DNA from: a virus
Length of the DNA stretch: 54,725 nt
IMG/VR virus record: IMGVR_UViG_3300027728_000016
Span: 1-54,725 of that record
Strand: one strand, 5' to 3'
Shown here: positions 15,803 to 23,139 of the stretch, piece by piece
How the letters are laid out: each line of letters opens with the position of its first letter
Position numbering within the stretch: position 1 is the stretch's first letter
The notes under the pieces: model-generated
What the model was told of the DNA's origin: nothing
The model's input: only the letters and a program-made list of their open reading frames with translations
Database searches by the model: none
Position numbers and translations under genes: made by a program

Positions 15803-17333
15803 CAGCAAAATTGTACATATCATCGGTAATTTTTACAGTAACTTCTTGCTCACCCGCCAAACACTTACCCGTACCTGTAGGTCCCAAGAACAAGAAACTT
15901 GCGATGGGCTTCTTATCATTGCCGATACCAGCGAATGATACATAAACCCGTTCAAGAACTTTATCTACTGTCTCGTCTTGACCATAAAGCTTATCCTTGA
16001 CGTTTGTGTCAAGCTGATGAATACGATCAAGGTTGTCGCCGGACATTTTGTCCGCAGGGACCCCAGTAAACTTTTCAACTTGATCATAGATCAACTGTTT
16101 GGTGATGACTGCATTCTTGTTTTCAAGCACCCGCTGCTTTGCACAAGCTGCATCTAGCAAGTCAATCGACTTGTCGGGGTTCTTGCGGTCGTGAATATAA
16201 CGATCTGCACTTTCGACTGCTGCTTCGATTGCCTCTTCGCTAATACTAACGTTATGGAAATCATTCAGACGGGTAGAAAGTCCACGCAGGATTCGAACAG
16301 TAGAATCATGTGAAGGTTCATCGATAGAAACACGATAGAATCGGCGCATCAACGCTCGATCCTTTTCGAATGATTCGTAGTATTCTTCCCAAGTCGTAGA
16401 TGCGATTACCTTAAGGTTGCCCTTAGTGATAGCGGGCTTGATCATGTTAGAAAAGTCAACAGCTCCAGAAGTCGAGCCGCCGGCACCCTGCATAGTATGT
16501 GCTTCGTCGATGAATAGAATAGCCTTCTTCTTGACAGTAAGTGCCTGCAGTACGTGCTTTACCTTTTCTTCGAAGTCACCTCGATATTTAGATCCAGCAA
16601 GCAACGTGCCGATTTCAAGCGAGTAAAGTTCATGGTCTAGCAAGAAGTCTGGAACTTCTTCATTGACGATTGCATTTGCGATACCCTCAGCGATAGCAGT
16701 CTTCCCGACGCCAGGGTCTCCCACCATCAATACGTTAGCTTTGAATCGCTTTGCCAAAACGTTGATGATGTCATCGATCTCTTTAGTGCGACCGATCACT
16801 GGTTCTAGTTTTTCATTTCGTGCAAGCTGAGTTAGATTGATAGTATATTCGTCAAGAATCTCGTCAGCCTGGACATCACTGATGCCGCTAGCATACTCGC
16901 CGCCGCGATAGTTCTTTTGCCAATGAGCGAGAAACTCTGCCTTACCGATGCCGTACTTGAGCAGGAAGTAATGTCCATGCGAATTGCCTTCACTAGCGAT
17001 ACTCATGAACAGATCAATCGTAGCCATCTGTCGGCGGCCAGTGAACAAGACCTGAGTAACAGAACGGTTCATGACGCGTTCGAGTGTATTAGTACGCTTT
17101 GGCTGGCTGGCTGGGTCTTTAGATTCAATCGCGTGCAGGCCGTTAAGATACGCTTCGACTTCAGTGATTAGCATATCTGTGTCGGCATTAAAGCTGTTCA
17201 AACACTTCCTAAAAGGAGAGTGAGTAATCAATGCAAGAAGCAAATGTTCTACTGTGCAATATTCATGGTTGCGTTGCTTAGCAGCTTCAATTGCTCGTTC
17301 AATGATATTTTCAATTTCGGGCGAGGTCTGAAT
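15777..17333 (-). CDS. clpA: ClpA N-terminal half (N-domain, D1, start of D2) fused to N-intein; ATT start
   Basis: 518 residues if started at ATT 17333-17331. No ATG, GTG or TTG precedes TTG 17243 in frame, but the upstream codons read IENIIERAIEAAKQRNHEY then TVEHLLLALI, which match the ClpA N-terminus; AAAGGA lies 8 nt before the ATT. Then come Clp_N repeats, D1 Walker A GDPGVGKT (205-212), Walker B LFIDEAHT (273-280), and LFLGPTGTGK (481-490), the first part of D2 Walker A. Residues 491-518 are the N-intein. Role: ATP-driven unfolding of proteins, probably feeding host ClpP. Late-type promoter at 17355-17362. It must splice with the 14593 product to work. Confidence 0.9.
   Translation of the reverse strand: MQTSPEIENIIERAIEAAKQRNHEYCTVEHLLLALITHSPFRKCLNSFNADTDMLITEVEAYLNGLHAIESKDPASQPKRTNTLERVMNRSVTQVLFTGRRQMATIDLFMSIASEGNSHGHYFLLKYGIGKAEFLAHWQKNYRGGEYASGISDVQADEILDEYTINLTQLARNEKLEPVIGRTKEIDDIINVLAKRFKANVLMVGDPGVGKTAIAEGIANAIVNEEVPDFLLDHELYSLEIGTLLAGSKYRGDFEEKVKHVLQALTVKKKAILFIDEAHTMQGAGGSTSGAVDFSNMIKPAITKGNLKVIASTTWEEYYESFEKDRALMRRFYRVSIDEPSHDSTVRILRGLSTRLNDFHNVSISEEAIEAAVESADRYIHDRKNPDKSIDLLDAACAKQRVLENKNAVITKQLIYDQVEKFTGVPADKMSGDNLDRIHQLDTNVKDKLYGQDETVDKVLERVYVSFAGIGNDKKPIASFLFLGPTGTGKCLAGEQEVTVKITDDMYNFAVKNGLISV
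15780..15863 (-). other. N-intein, 28 residues
   Basis: Starts CLAGEQEVTVKI (block A: Cys1, Leu2, Gly4) directly after GPTGTGK and ends NGLISV at the stop. Typical split N-inteins are around 100 residues; only the atypical TerL-type ones are about 25. The remaining splicing blocks are all on the C-intein. Confidence 0.9.
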
Positions 17334-17353
17334 GGTACTTTTCCTTTACAAAA

Positions 17354-18157
17354 CTATTTATTTTTACTACGATTGATACTATCAATTATATCATTGTCTA
17401 TATTATCAGGGATGTATGGCTTGATCAATAGTATTTGGTCACCCATCGTGCCATCACGAGAGGGCATACCATAACCAGGTACCCTAATAACCTGAGCAGG
17501 TTGTGTATTGGGTTTAATTACAACCTCTATTGTTTTTCCATTAATGGTTTGAATTGGAACTTTAGCGCCCACAATCAAGTCTAGTACAGAGATAGTCAGT
17601 TGCGAATATAGATCACTGCCTTTCCGTTCATATCTATGATCAGGAGTGATGGCGAACTCAACAATTAGTGTTACATTGTTGATGATATTATCATAGCGCA
17701 TCGTGTCACCGTTGTCAACACCAGGAGGAATTTTTATGTTGATGACTTTCACCCCTTGGGGGGTACTAAGCTGTATTATACTCTCGGTTCCAGTATATGC
17801 ATCAACCAATGATACACCAAGACGAGTGCGCATCACTTGTTGCTGCTGTGCGAATGGGTTAGGTCTGTTTCCAAAAATCTGTCCGAACAAATTTTCTAGA
17901 TCAAACGCATTACCATATACTGAGAATTCTTCTCCCCCACTACCGAATGGATTATGTTGCTGTCTAGATTGAGGGCTGTCGTATCGTAAACGCTTATCGG
18001 TATCACTTAATATTTCGTATGCATTACTGATTTCTTGAAACTTATTAATGTCGCCGCCGCGATCAGGATGATGCTGCATCGCAAGTTTACGAAATGCACT
18101 TTTAATTTCTTCCTGAGTAGCGGTGCGAGATACCCCGAGAGTAGTGTAATGATCCAT
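17354..18157 (-). CDS. dnaJ: DnaJ/CbpA-type co-chaperone
   Basis: 267 residues. The J domain (1-65) has the HPD motif at 30-32, needed to stimulate DnaK. A Gly/Phe/Asn/Gln-rich linker (66-105) follows, then the two beta-sandwich substrate-binding domains (106-255) with TRLGVSLVDAYTGTE and IKIPPGVDNGDTMRY. There is no zinc-finger domain, so it is CbpA-like. Promoter TTGACA-17-TATTAT ends 6 nt before the ATG, predicting a leaderless mRNA. It lies just upstream of the clpA N-half, so a host-DnaK/ClpA remodelling pair is suggested. Confidence 0.9.
   Translation of the reverse strand: MDHYTTLGVSRTATQEEIKSAFRKLAMQHHPDRGGDINKFQEISNAYEILSDTDKRLRYDSPQSRQQHNPFGSGGEEFSVYGNAFDLENLFGQIFGNRPNPFAQQQQVMRTRLGVSLVDAYTGTESIIQLSTPQGVKVINIKIPPGVDNGDTMRYDNIINNVTLIVEFAITPDHRYERKGSDLYSQLTISVLDLIVGAKVPIQTINGKTIEVVIKPNTQPAQVIRVPGYGMPSRDGTMGDQILLIKPYIPDNIDNDIIDSINRSKNK
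17355..17362 (-). promoter_or_regulatory. T4-type late promoter (AATAAATA) for clpA N-half
   Basis: Minus-strand AATAAATAG overlapping the dnaJ stop; predicted start at 17349, giving a short leader with AAAGGA before the ATT start. Confidence 0.5.
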
Positions 18158-18163
18158 TATTAA

Positions 18164-18192
18164 ATAATAGCAGATTAGCTAATAGATGTCAA
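18164..18192 (-). promoter_or_regulatory. Sigma-70-type promoter of dnaJ, leaderless
   Basis: TTGACA (18187-18192), 17 nt, TATTAT (18164-18169), then 6 nt to the dnaJ ATG. No Shine-Dalgarno fits between. Confidence 0.75.
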
Positions 18193-18195
18193 TAA

Positions 18196-18693
18196 TTACT
18201 TTACACTACCTACTTCGGTATTTATGTTAGTTGCACCCTCAATCTTTTCCTTAGTGCGACCATAAGCAGCGATACCGAGTACGGCGCCCATCGCGATGTG
18301 GAATAGACCAGCACCCTGTAGTGAGATTGGTTGCCATGGAGTTGTTACGCTACCGTTTGTTGCAGCCTGTAAGATAGACCAAGCAATTGGAAACAGAATG
18401 AAGTCGGTAACACAGACTGCCATGTACACCCATCCCATTGCGGGGCGCCATTTCTTGTTGACCCAATCTTCATTGTCATTCTTAACTAAAACATCTGCGT
18501 TTTGGGCAGCATTGTTGCCGGCTTGAGTTAATGCGGCGTTATTCAGGTTCAACATCTGATTTGCTTGCTCATTGCGTTGCTGTATTAGTCCAAAGAATTC
18601 TTTGTCATTTACCATTGAATCATAATGATTATCATTACGAGCAATGATATCTAACCCTTCTCCTACTTCTTTATTTGGTAACAAGTTAATCAT
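18196..18693 (-). CDS. Holin (three-membrane-segment type)
   Basis: 165 residues. A charged, Asn/Gln-rich N-terminal 75 residues precede KKWRPAMGWVYMAVCVTDF and FILFPIAWSILQ (membrane segments about 84-105), then LQGAGLFHIAMGAVLGIAAYG (about 128-148). The WRPAMGW and GLFHIAMGAVLG motifs are typical of the holin family with three segments that includes gene-transfer-agent holins. It would make the membrane lesion that lets the endolysin reach peptidoglycan; the GH19 endolysin of this window is about 10 kb away. It is 2 nt downstream of the next gene. Confidence 0.75.
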   Translation of the reverse strand: MINLLPNKEVGEGLDIIARNDNHYDSMVNDKEFFGLIQQRNEQANQMLNLNNAALTQAGNNAAQNADVLVKNDNEDWVNKKWRPAMGWVYMAVCVTDFILFPIAWSILQAATNGSVTTPWQPISLQGAGLFHIAMGAVLGIAAYGRTKEKIEGATNINTEVGSVK

Positions 18694-18694
18694 A

Positions 18695-19270
18695 TCACAT
18701 TCCTGCCATTGCTTTTAGATTTTTAATGTAAGTATCTTCTTCGTATGCTAGACGGGTGGATTCTAATCCCGCAAGGTTTCTAACTTCATTCAATTCAGCG
18801 GTTTCGGCGGCGGCTTCGGCTTCAGTTTCGGTCCTAGCTGCGTATTCATTTGGATTCAGAATCATGTTTTGACGGATGATTTCTTCATCAGCATCAAAAT
18901 CGGCGCCTTCGATCTCAACGGTCCAGTCTCTCATCTTGATTCCAGTTAGTGGCTCTAACTCAGAAAGTAAACGAATGATTCTGCTTGGAACCTTTGATCT
19001 ACGTTCGATTTCGACAAATACGAGATATTCACCGGGCTCGATTTCACCATCACTAACACTCGCGTCTAGTACGAACTCATAGCCTCTTTCGAACCAAGAC
19101 ACTAGGTCTTCGGCTGCGAGTTTAGACTTAATATTGAAAGTTAACGTAACAATATTCTTATCTTTACCCATTTTGGCTGCATATTCATCGACGGTTATCT
19201 TGGGTTCTATCTGTCCCACCATATCCATATAGTCTAGGCTTTCATTTAGACGTATCATATTTTGCCTCAA
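18695..19270 (-). CDS. Conserved phage protein of unknown function
   Basis: 191 residues. The N-terminus MRQNMIRLNESLDYMD has L-N-E at 8-10, a possible prohead-protease site. The central 110 residues read KNIVTLTFNIKSKLAAEDL, VSWFERGYEFVLDASVSDGE and EYLVFVEIERRSKVPSRII. This looks like a ferredoxin-type alpha/beta domain that I recognise only as a conserved T4-like marine phage protein. The C-terminus is acidic helix. It abuts the upstream gene; the pair probably works together in the virion. Confidence 0.6.
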   Translation of the reverse strand: MRQNMIRLNESLDYMDMVGQIEPKITVDEYAAKMGKDKNIVTLTFNIKSKLAAEDLVSWFERGYEFVLDASVSDGEIEPGEYLVFVEIERRSKVPSRIIRLLSELEPLTGIKMRDWTVEIEGADFDADEEIIRQNMILNPNEYAARTETEAEAAAETAELNEVRNLAGLESTRLAYEEDTYIKNLKAMAGM

Positions 19271-19870
19271 TTATATCTGCGTCGACTGGAATATAGCAGA
19301 AGACTGTGCTTGGTCTGCTTGAGTAGATGGACCACTATTTTCAGATTTGCCAGCTGCGGTATCTAAGTCTTCGTTGTAAGCATCTTCGATATCTGATAGA
19401 TCGATAGTAGTATCAGCGAGATCGATAGTACCTTCTTTAATGTCATCCATAAGTTCAAGTGGAACCTGAATCTCAACGAACCAGACCTTACGTTTATTCA
19501 TCTTTGGATAGCGGGTACCTGGTACAAAATCTTCATAATCTTTTACTTCTACGGGAACGTTTATTTCGCTCTTGCCAAAGGTAACTTTACAGCCAATATT
19601 AGTAAGTCTCCGTCCACCTCTTGGGTCAGGCATTAACTTGTGAGGCCACATAAAGATGCACTTAACAGAATATCTACCAAGTACGGGACCTTGAACAAGT
19701 TCACCGACAATCCAATTTTTGAACGCGTACACATCAGCTTCATCCAACACTCTTTCGAAATCTAATAGAGTACTCATGGAACCGTCGCTCATGTAAACAT
19801 TCTTGATGGTATCAACAATGCTTACAAAATCAATGTCATTAAAGAAGGTGTCTGCTGGTAAACTTTTCAT
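19271..19870 (-). CDS. Conserved phage protein of unknown function, leaderless late gene
   Basis: 199 residues. It reads MKSLPADTFFNDIDF, then a beta-rich region VKCIFMWPHKLMPDPRGGRR and KVWFVEIQVPLELMDDIK, and ends in an acidic, Ser/Gln-rich tail. No nameable domain. The late octamer GATAAATA at 19876-19883 places the predicted start exactly on the A of the ATG. It is immediately upstream of the 19270 gene, and the two are probably one transcription unit. Confidence 0.6.
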   Translation of the reverse strand: MKSLPADTFFNDIDFVSIVDTIKNVYMSDGSMSTLLDFERVLDEADVYAFKNWIVGELVQGPVLGRYSVKCIFMWPHKLMPDPRGGRRLTNIGCKVTFGKSEINVPVEVKDYEDFVPGTRYPKMNKRKVWFVEIQVPLELMDDIKEGTIDLADTTIDLSDIEDAYNEDLDTAAGKSENSGPSTQADQAQSSAIFQSTQI

Positions 19871-19875
19871 ACACG

Positions 19876-19883
19876 TATTTATC
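19876..19883 (-). promoter_or_regulatory. T4-type late promoter (GATAAATA), predicted +1 on the ATG
   Basis: GATAAATA then CGTGT then ATG at 19870. With the last A at -6 the mRNA begins with the start codon. Confidence 0.6.
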
Positions 19884-20047
19884 TTTTTGGATTATTTACC
19901 GTAATTTTGGGTGTTCTTCCTGATATCAGATTATTATTTATCATCTAAAACTAATTTGCACTTGCTCATAGTTTACTCAGTTGAAGTGTTCTAAGTAACT
20001 TTGAGAGAAGAGTTCACCTCTCATGTATCAGTCATTAGGAGACACAT

Positions 20048-20821
20048 GTGACCAAACGCAAAACTAGCGCATTGAGACAAAAAGATACTAAATCACACAG
20101 ATATGGAGCCGAAAGTAAACCACTTGACACTAGAGAATCAAAAACCATCGACTTTAATCAAACCCTGCCCCGTAGGGCCAAAAAGCCCATCGAATTAATA
20201 CCTCAGAGTATAAATCAGGAAAAATACATCATCGCATTGACCGACCCTGAAACCGATATCGTTATGGTCAGTGGTCCTGCGGGAACAGGCAAGACATATC
20301 TAGCAATGCTAGCTGCTATAAAAGCCATGAGACAAGGAGATTGCGAAAAAATACTGTTGACCAGACCTGCTGTTGCGGTTGACGATGAGAAGCACGGGTT
20401 CTTGCCCGGCGACTTAAATGACAAGATGGAACCCTGGGTCAGGCCTTTGTTCGACGTACTAAGAGAGTTCTATACTACAAAGGAACTCGATTATATGGTC
20501 GAAGAACAAGTAATTGAAGTTACCCCACTCGCCTTCTGTAGAGGGCGCAACTTTAAACATTGTTATATTATTTTAGACGAAGGACAGAATGCAACACCCA
20601 ACCAGATGAAAATGCTAATGACTAGAATTGGTGAGGGCAGTAAGATAGTCATTACTGGTGATGTAGAGCAAACTGATCGTAGAACAACCGATAATGGGTT
20701 ATTAGACTTAAAAAATAGGATTCAGCAACACAATGTCCCGGGCTTCTCAGCCTGTGAATTTGATACACGAGATATTAGGAGACATAAAATCATTGAACAT
20801 GTTTTGGAACTGTACTCTTAA
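20048..20821 (+). CDS. phoH: PhoH-like P-loop ATPase
   Basis: 257 residues on the plus strand. The start is GTG at 20048, with AGGAG seven bases upstream. Walker A GPAGTGKT (76-83), Walker B YIILDEGQN (173-181) and the TRPAV and QTDRR motifs match PhoH, an RNA-helicase-like ATPase very common in marine phages. The first 45 residues are a basic tail. An imperfect hairpin (TGAGAG/CTCTCA, 20002-20023) precedes the ribosome-binding site. It runs alone between divergent and convergent minus-strand genes and ends in a shared terminator. Its exact role in infection is unknown. Confidence 0.92.
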   Translation: MTKRKTSALRQKDTKSHRYGAESKPLDTRESKTIDFNQTLPRRAKKPIELIPQSINQEKYIIALTDPETDIVMVSGPAGTGKTYLAMLAAIKAMRQGDCEKILLTRPAVAVDDEKHGFLPGDLNDKMEPWVRPLFDVLREFYTTKELDYMVEEQVIEVTPLAFCRGRNFKHCYIILDEGQNATPNQMKMLMTRIGEGSKIVITGDVEQTDRRTTDNGLLDLKNRIQQHNVPGFSACEFDTRDIRRHKIIEHVLELYS

Positions 20822-20847
20822 AGAGCAACTGCCCTATTAAGACAATT

Positions 20848-20884
20848 AACTAGGAGAGTTAACCTCTCCTAGTTATATGTTTTT
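20848..20884. terminator. Bidirectional terminator between phoH and the 20883 gene
   Basis: An 11-bp perfect stem (20848-20858 with 20864-20874, loop 5 nt), followed on the plus strand by a T-run at 20880-20884. It serves phoH and, weakly, the convergent gene. Confidence 0.8.
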
Positions 20885-21203
20885 ACTTGCGTCTTGGAGC
20901 TGGTCTAGTAGTTTTAGGCTCCAATGTTTTTTTTAGCCGCTCTCTATTCTTAGTAATAGGAGCTTCATTTTCCAACTGAACAATCAAGTTAGGATAAATC
21001 TTAAGATAGTATTCGCGCATCTTGTCGAAGGTAGTATCATGTTCTTTACCTTCAATGATACACTTGACAATCTTTTTTTCAGCAAAATCTAGAATAACGT
21101 TGTTACTGGCGAGGTCTGAGTCACGTACTCGTTGCGAGATTGATACCATCTCATCAATCTGCCCATTTACCTTCCGCAAAAAACTGATTAAAAGGTATCT
21201 CAA
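20883..21203 (-). CDS. Conserved small phage protein (replication neighbourhood)
   Basis: 106 residues: MRYLLISFLRKVNGQIDEMV, NVILDFAEKKIVKCIIEGKE, then a helical region and a basic Pro/Arg tail. Similar short proteins occur near clamp-loader genes in T4-like marine phages; no function is known to me. It overlaps the upstream gene by 4 nt and follows gp44 in the same direction, so it is likely an early gene of the replication cluster. Confidence 0.6.
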   Translation of the reverse strand: MRYLLISFLRKVNGQIDEMVSISQRVRDSDLASNNVILDFAEKKIVKCIIEGKEHDTTFDKMREYYLKIYPNLIVQLENEAPITKNRERLKKTLEPKTTRPAPRRK

Positions 21204-21511
21204 TAATATTTCTCCACTTCTTCTGGATTATCATAGTTTACATAACGATCTGCTTCGTCATTCCAATGTCGATTGTCAACAAATGAGACATAGATGAATC
21301 TACGAAGTAACCCGATATCAAATACAAGCCCGGCATGTGACTCTCGAATAGAATATCTAAGACTTCCGCCGATGAGAAAATTACCCATCCTGCTGATTTG
21401 TATCTCTAATGTCTTGTTTTTAGTTATCGGCCAACTCTTATAGAAATAATCCTTGCTATATTCAGGATCAAATTTGAACGGCCAATTTATGTATGCTGAT
21501 AGATAAATCAT
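21200..21511 (-). CDS. Conserved small phage protein
   Basis: 103 residues, beta-rich: KNKTLEIQISRMG, then ESHAGLVFDIGLLRRFIYVS and DNRHWND. The HAGLxxxxGLxxxxxxxxFxDxRHW pattern recurs in short proteins of T4-like phages of unknown role. It lies between gp44 and the 21203 gene and is co-transcribed with them. Confidence 0.6.
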   Translation of the reverse strand: MIYLSAYINWPFKFDPEYSKDYFYKSWPITKNKTLEIQISRMGNFLIGGSLRYSIRESHAGLVFDIGLLRRFIYVSFVDNRHWNDEADRYVNYDNPEEVEKYY

Positions 21512-21547
21512 TCTTTCTCCATATAACCTGCTATCTTGATCGTTATT

Positions 21548-22477
21548 TCAGCTAGAACAAAGCTCTGCTAACGAGGCCGCGACGGATATTTCCGGGATAC
21601 CCACTAGTGGCAAGTTAGCTAATCCATTACGAATAATGATGATTGCTGCGTCTTTTTGTTCAGGTGACTTCCCCCACAGATCAAGATTGTCATATAACCA
21701 GCGATATGTATCTTCAACCCTAGAAGGATACAATGAGATATATTGCATAATTTGTTGACGACCTTCAAGAATCTTACCAGTCTTGAACAGATTAGTGGCG
21801 GCGATGAGAATCTCATCTTCACTGTTTCCGATAGACTGGGGTGCCTTCAATGTACCGGACTTAGAATTGTTCTGCAATTGATTGAGACACTTACGCAAAT
21901 CTGGATATGCAGCACGAACGTATGTGTCGAGAGTATCTAGCTCAAAATCTACGTTCTCAGCAACCAATACTGTTGCTGCACGAGCGGTAAACTCATTCAG
22001 ATCGGGCTTTGCGAGGTGAAACTTGAAACAACGAGATTCACGCAATGCAGGAATGATCTTGTGTTCATAGTTACAAGTCAGAATGAATCTAACTGACGAA
22101 GCGTATGCTTCCATATCGTTACGCAACGCAGCTTGGAACGCCGGAGTCGTATAGTCAGCTTCATCCAGTAACACGACTTTAAACTTGCCGAATGGCATTG
22201 TTTGAGCAAAGTTGTTAATCTTATCCTTGACGATATCAACCCCGTTCTCGCGTGACGCATTGATCTCAAGGACATCATACTCTTCGATCCCCAGTTCGTG
22301 AATAAGAACTTTAGCAAGTGTAGTCTTGCCAGTACCTGGATCTCCTGACAGTAAAAGATGAGGAATAGAGCCTTCTTCTATCCAACTCAATACCTGTTCT
22401 CGCTGACGATCATCTACGAACACGTAGTCATCGACTGAGTTCGGGCGATAGCGTTCAACCCAAAGGATGTTTTTCAT
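21548..22477 (-). CDS. 44: Sliding-clamp loader large subunit (gp44, RFC/AAA+)
   Basis: 309 residues. It starts ILWVERYRPNSVDDYV, as in gp44/RFC small subunits. Walker A SGDPGTGKT (44-52), Walker B VVLLDEAD (101-108) and an ESR arginine-finger-like motif (SRC box) are intact. It loads the gp45 clamp onto DNA together with gp62 (probably the 48408 gene). Promoter TTGACT-16-TATAAT lies 30 nt upstream. A 14-codon frame begins at an ATG 7 nt after the -10 box and overlaps the gp44 start out of frame, a possible control. Confidence 0.93.
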   Translation of the reverse strand: MKNILWVERYRPNSVDDYVFVDDRQREQVLSWIEEGSIPHLLLSGDPGTGKTTLAKVLIHELGIEEYDVLEINASRENGVDIVKDKINNFAQTMPFGKFKVVLLDEADYTTPAFQAALRNDMEAYASSVRFILTCNYEHKIIPALRESRCFKFHLAKPDLNEFTARAATVLVAENVDFELDTLDTYVRAAYPDLRKCLNQLQNNSKSGTLKAPQSIGNSEDEILIAATNLFKTGKILEGRQQIMQYISLYPSRVEDTYRWLYDNLDLWGKSPEQKDAAIIIIRNGLANLPLVGIPEISVAASLAELCSS

Positions 22478-22506
22478 ACTTGGTTTCTTTCGTTGTCATG
22501 TGATTT

Positions 22507-22534
22507 ATTATAGTCAATTACGTCGGAAAGTCAA
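22507..22534 (-). promoter_or_regulatory. Sigma-70-type promoter of gene 44
   Basis: TTGACT (22529-22534), 16 nt, TATAAT (22507-22512). It overlaps the stop of the 34-residue upstream gene. Confidence 0.75.
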
Positions 22535-22622
22535 TGTCGTTGATTGTTTTATATGCCCTATAAAAAAGATAGGCGGCGACCACGATTGCACCTAATGTCA
22601 TAGGAATAATTTTCTTTTTCAT
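22518..22622 (-). CDS. 34-residue single-pass membrane peptide, leaderless
   Basis: ATG 22622-22620, reads MKKKIIPMTLGAIVVAAYLF then YRAYKTINDIDFPT. A basic start and one clear membrane helix. Promoter TTGACT-17-TAACAT ends 6 nt before the ATG. Upstream, 22638-22715 holds another hydrophobic open frame (IIIVGASLIIFQIMGTIII) without a standard start codon. Function unknown; short membrane peptides in early phage regions often act on the host envelope. Confidence 0.55.
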   Translation of the reverse strand: MKKKIIPMTLGAIVVAAYLFYRAYKTINDIDFPT

Positions 22623-22628
22623 GATTCT

Positions 22629-22657
22629 ATGTTACTTGCTGTATATTGAAAAGTCAA
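22629..22657 (-). promoter_or_regulatory. Sigma-70-type promoter of the 34-residue peptide, leaderless
   Basis: TTGACT (22652-22657), 17 nt, TAACAT (22629-22634), 6 nt, ATG. Confidence 0.6.
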
Positions 22658-22771
22658 TAATGATCGTACCCATTATTTGGAAAATGATCAGAGATGCACC
22701 GACAATAATAATTGATTGACGAGGTCATCAACCCCTAGGCTTAATTTTCTCATCTCTGACTTAAAGTTATT

Positions 22772-23137
22772 CTAATACTCTTTGTCTGTCATCGTATAAT
22801 CGTTGACGTATTCTTCACTTACTAATAAAATGTCATTGGGGTCTACCTTACGGATTACTTTCTCGCCTTCGTCGTCTTCGATGGTCTGACCACGACTCCA
22901 GCGACCGTGTGCTATCATAATATAATCGCCTACTTTAACATCTTGTACGTCTGGGCCAACAGCATATACCTGGGCCCAACGGGGACGGATACCTGCACTT
23001 TTCATATCATCATCGAGAAGAATAAGTCCTCCCCTACTGATACGTTCTCTAAACTCCATGCCGCACACTAAAATAGTGTTTTTGATTGGATGTAGCTTAC
23101 GTAATTTAGTTCTAGTTATGTTAACTTTTTCAGCCAT
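22772..23137 (-). CDS. 31: GroES-like co-chaperonin (gp31-like)
   Basis: 121 residues, longer than GroES (97). The GroES fold is visible: LHPIKNTILVCGMEF at the start, a mobile loop RISRGGLILLDDD matching GGIVL of GroES, then AQVYAVGPD and VKVGDYIMIAHGRWSRG. It would cap host GroEL with a larger cavity so that capsid protein can fold, as gp31 does in T4. It lies 2 nt downstream of the 23553 gene. With dnaJ and clpA it makes a phage chaperone set. Confidence 0.85.
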   Translation of the reverse strand: MAEKVNITRTKLRKLHPIKNTILVCGMEFRERISRGGLILLDDDMKSAGIRPRWAQVYAVGPDVQDVKVGDYIMIAHGRWSRGQTIEDDEGEKVIRKVDPNDILLVSEEYVNDYTMTDKEY

Positions 23138-23139
23138 GT

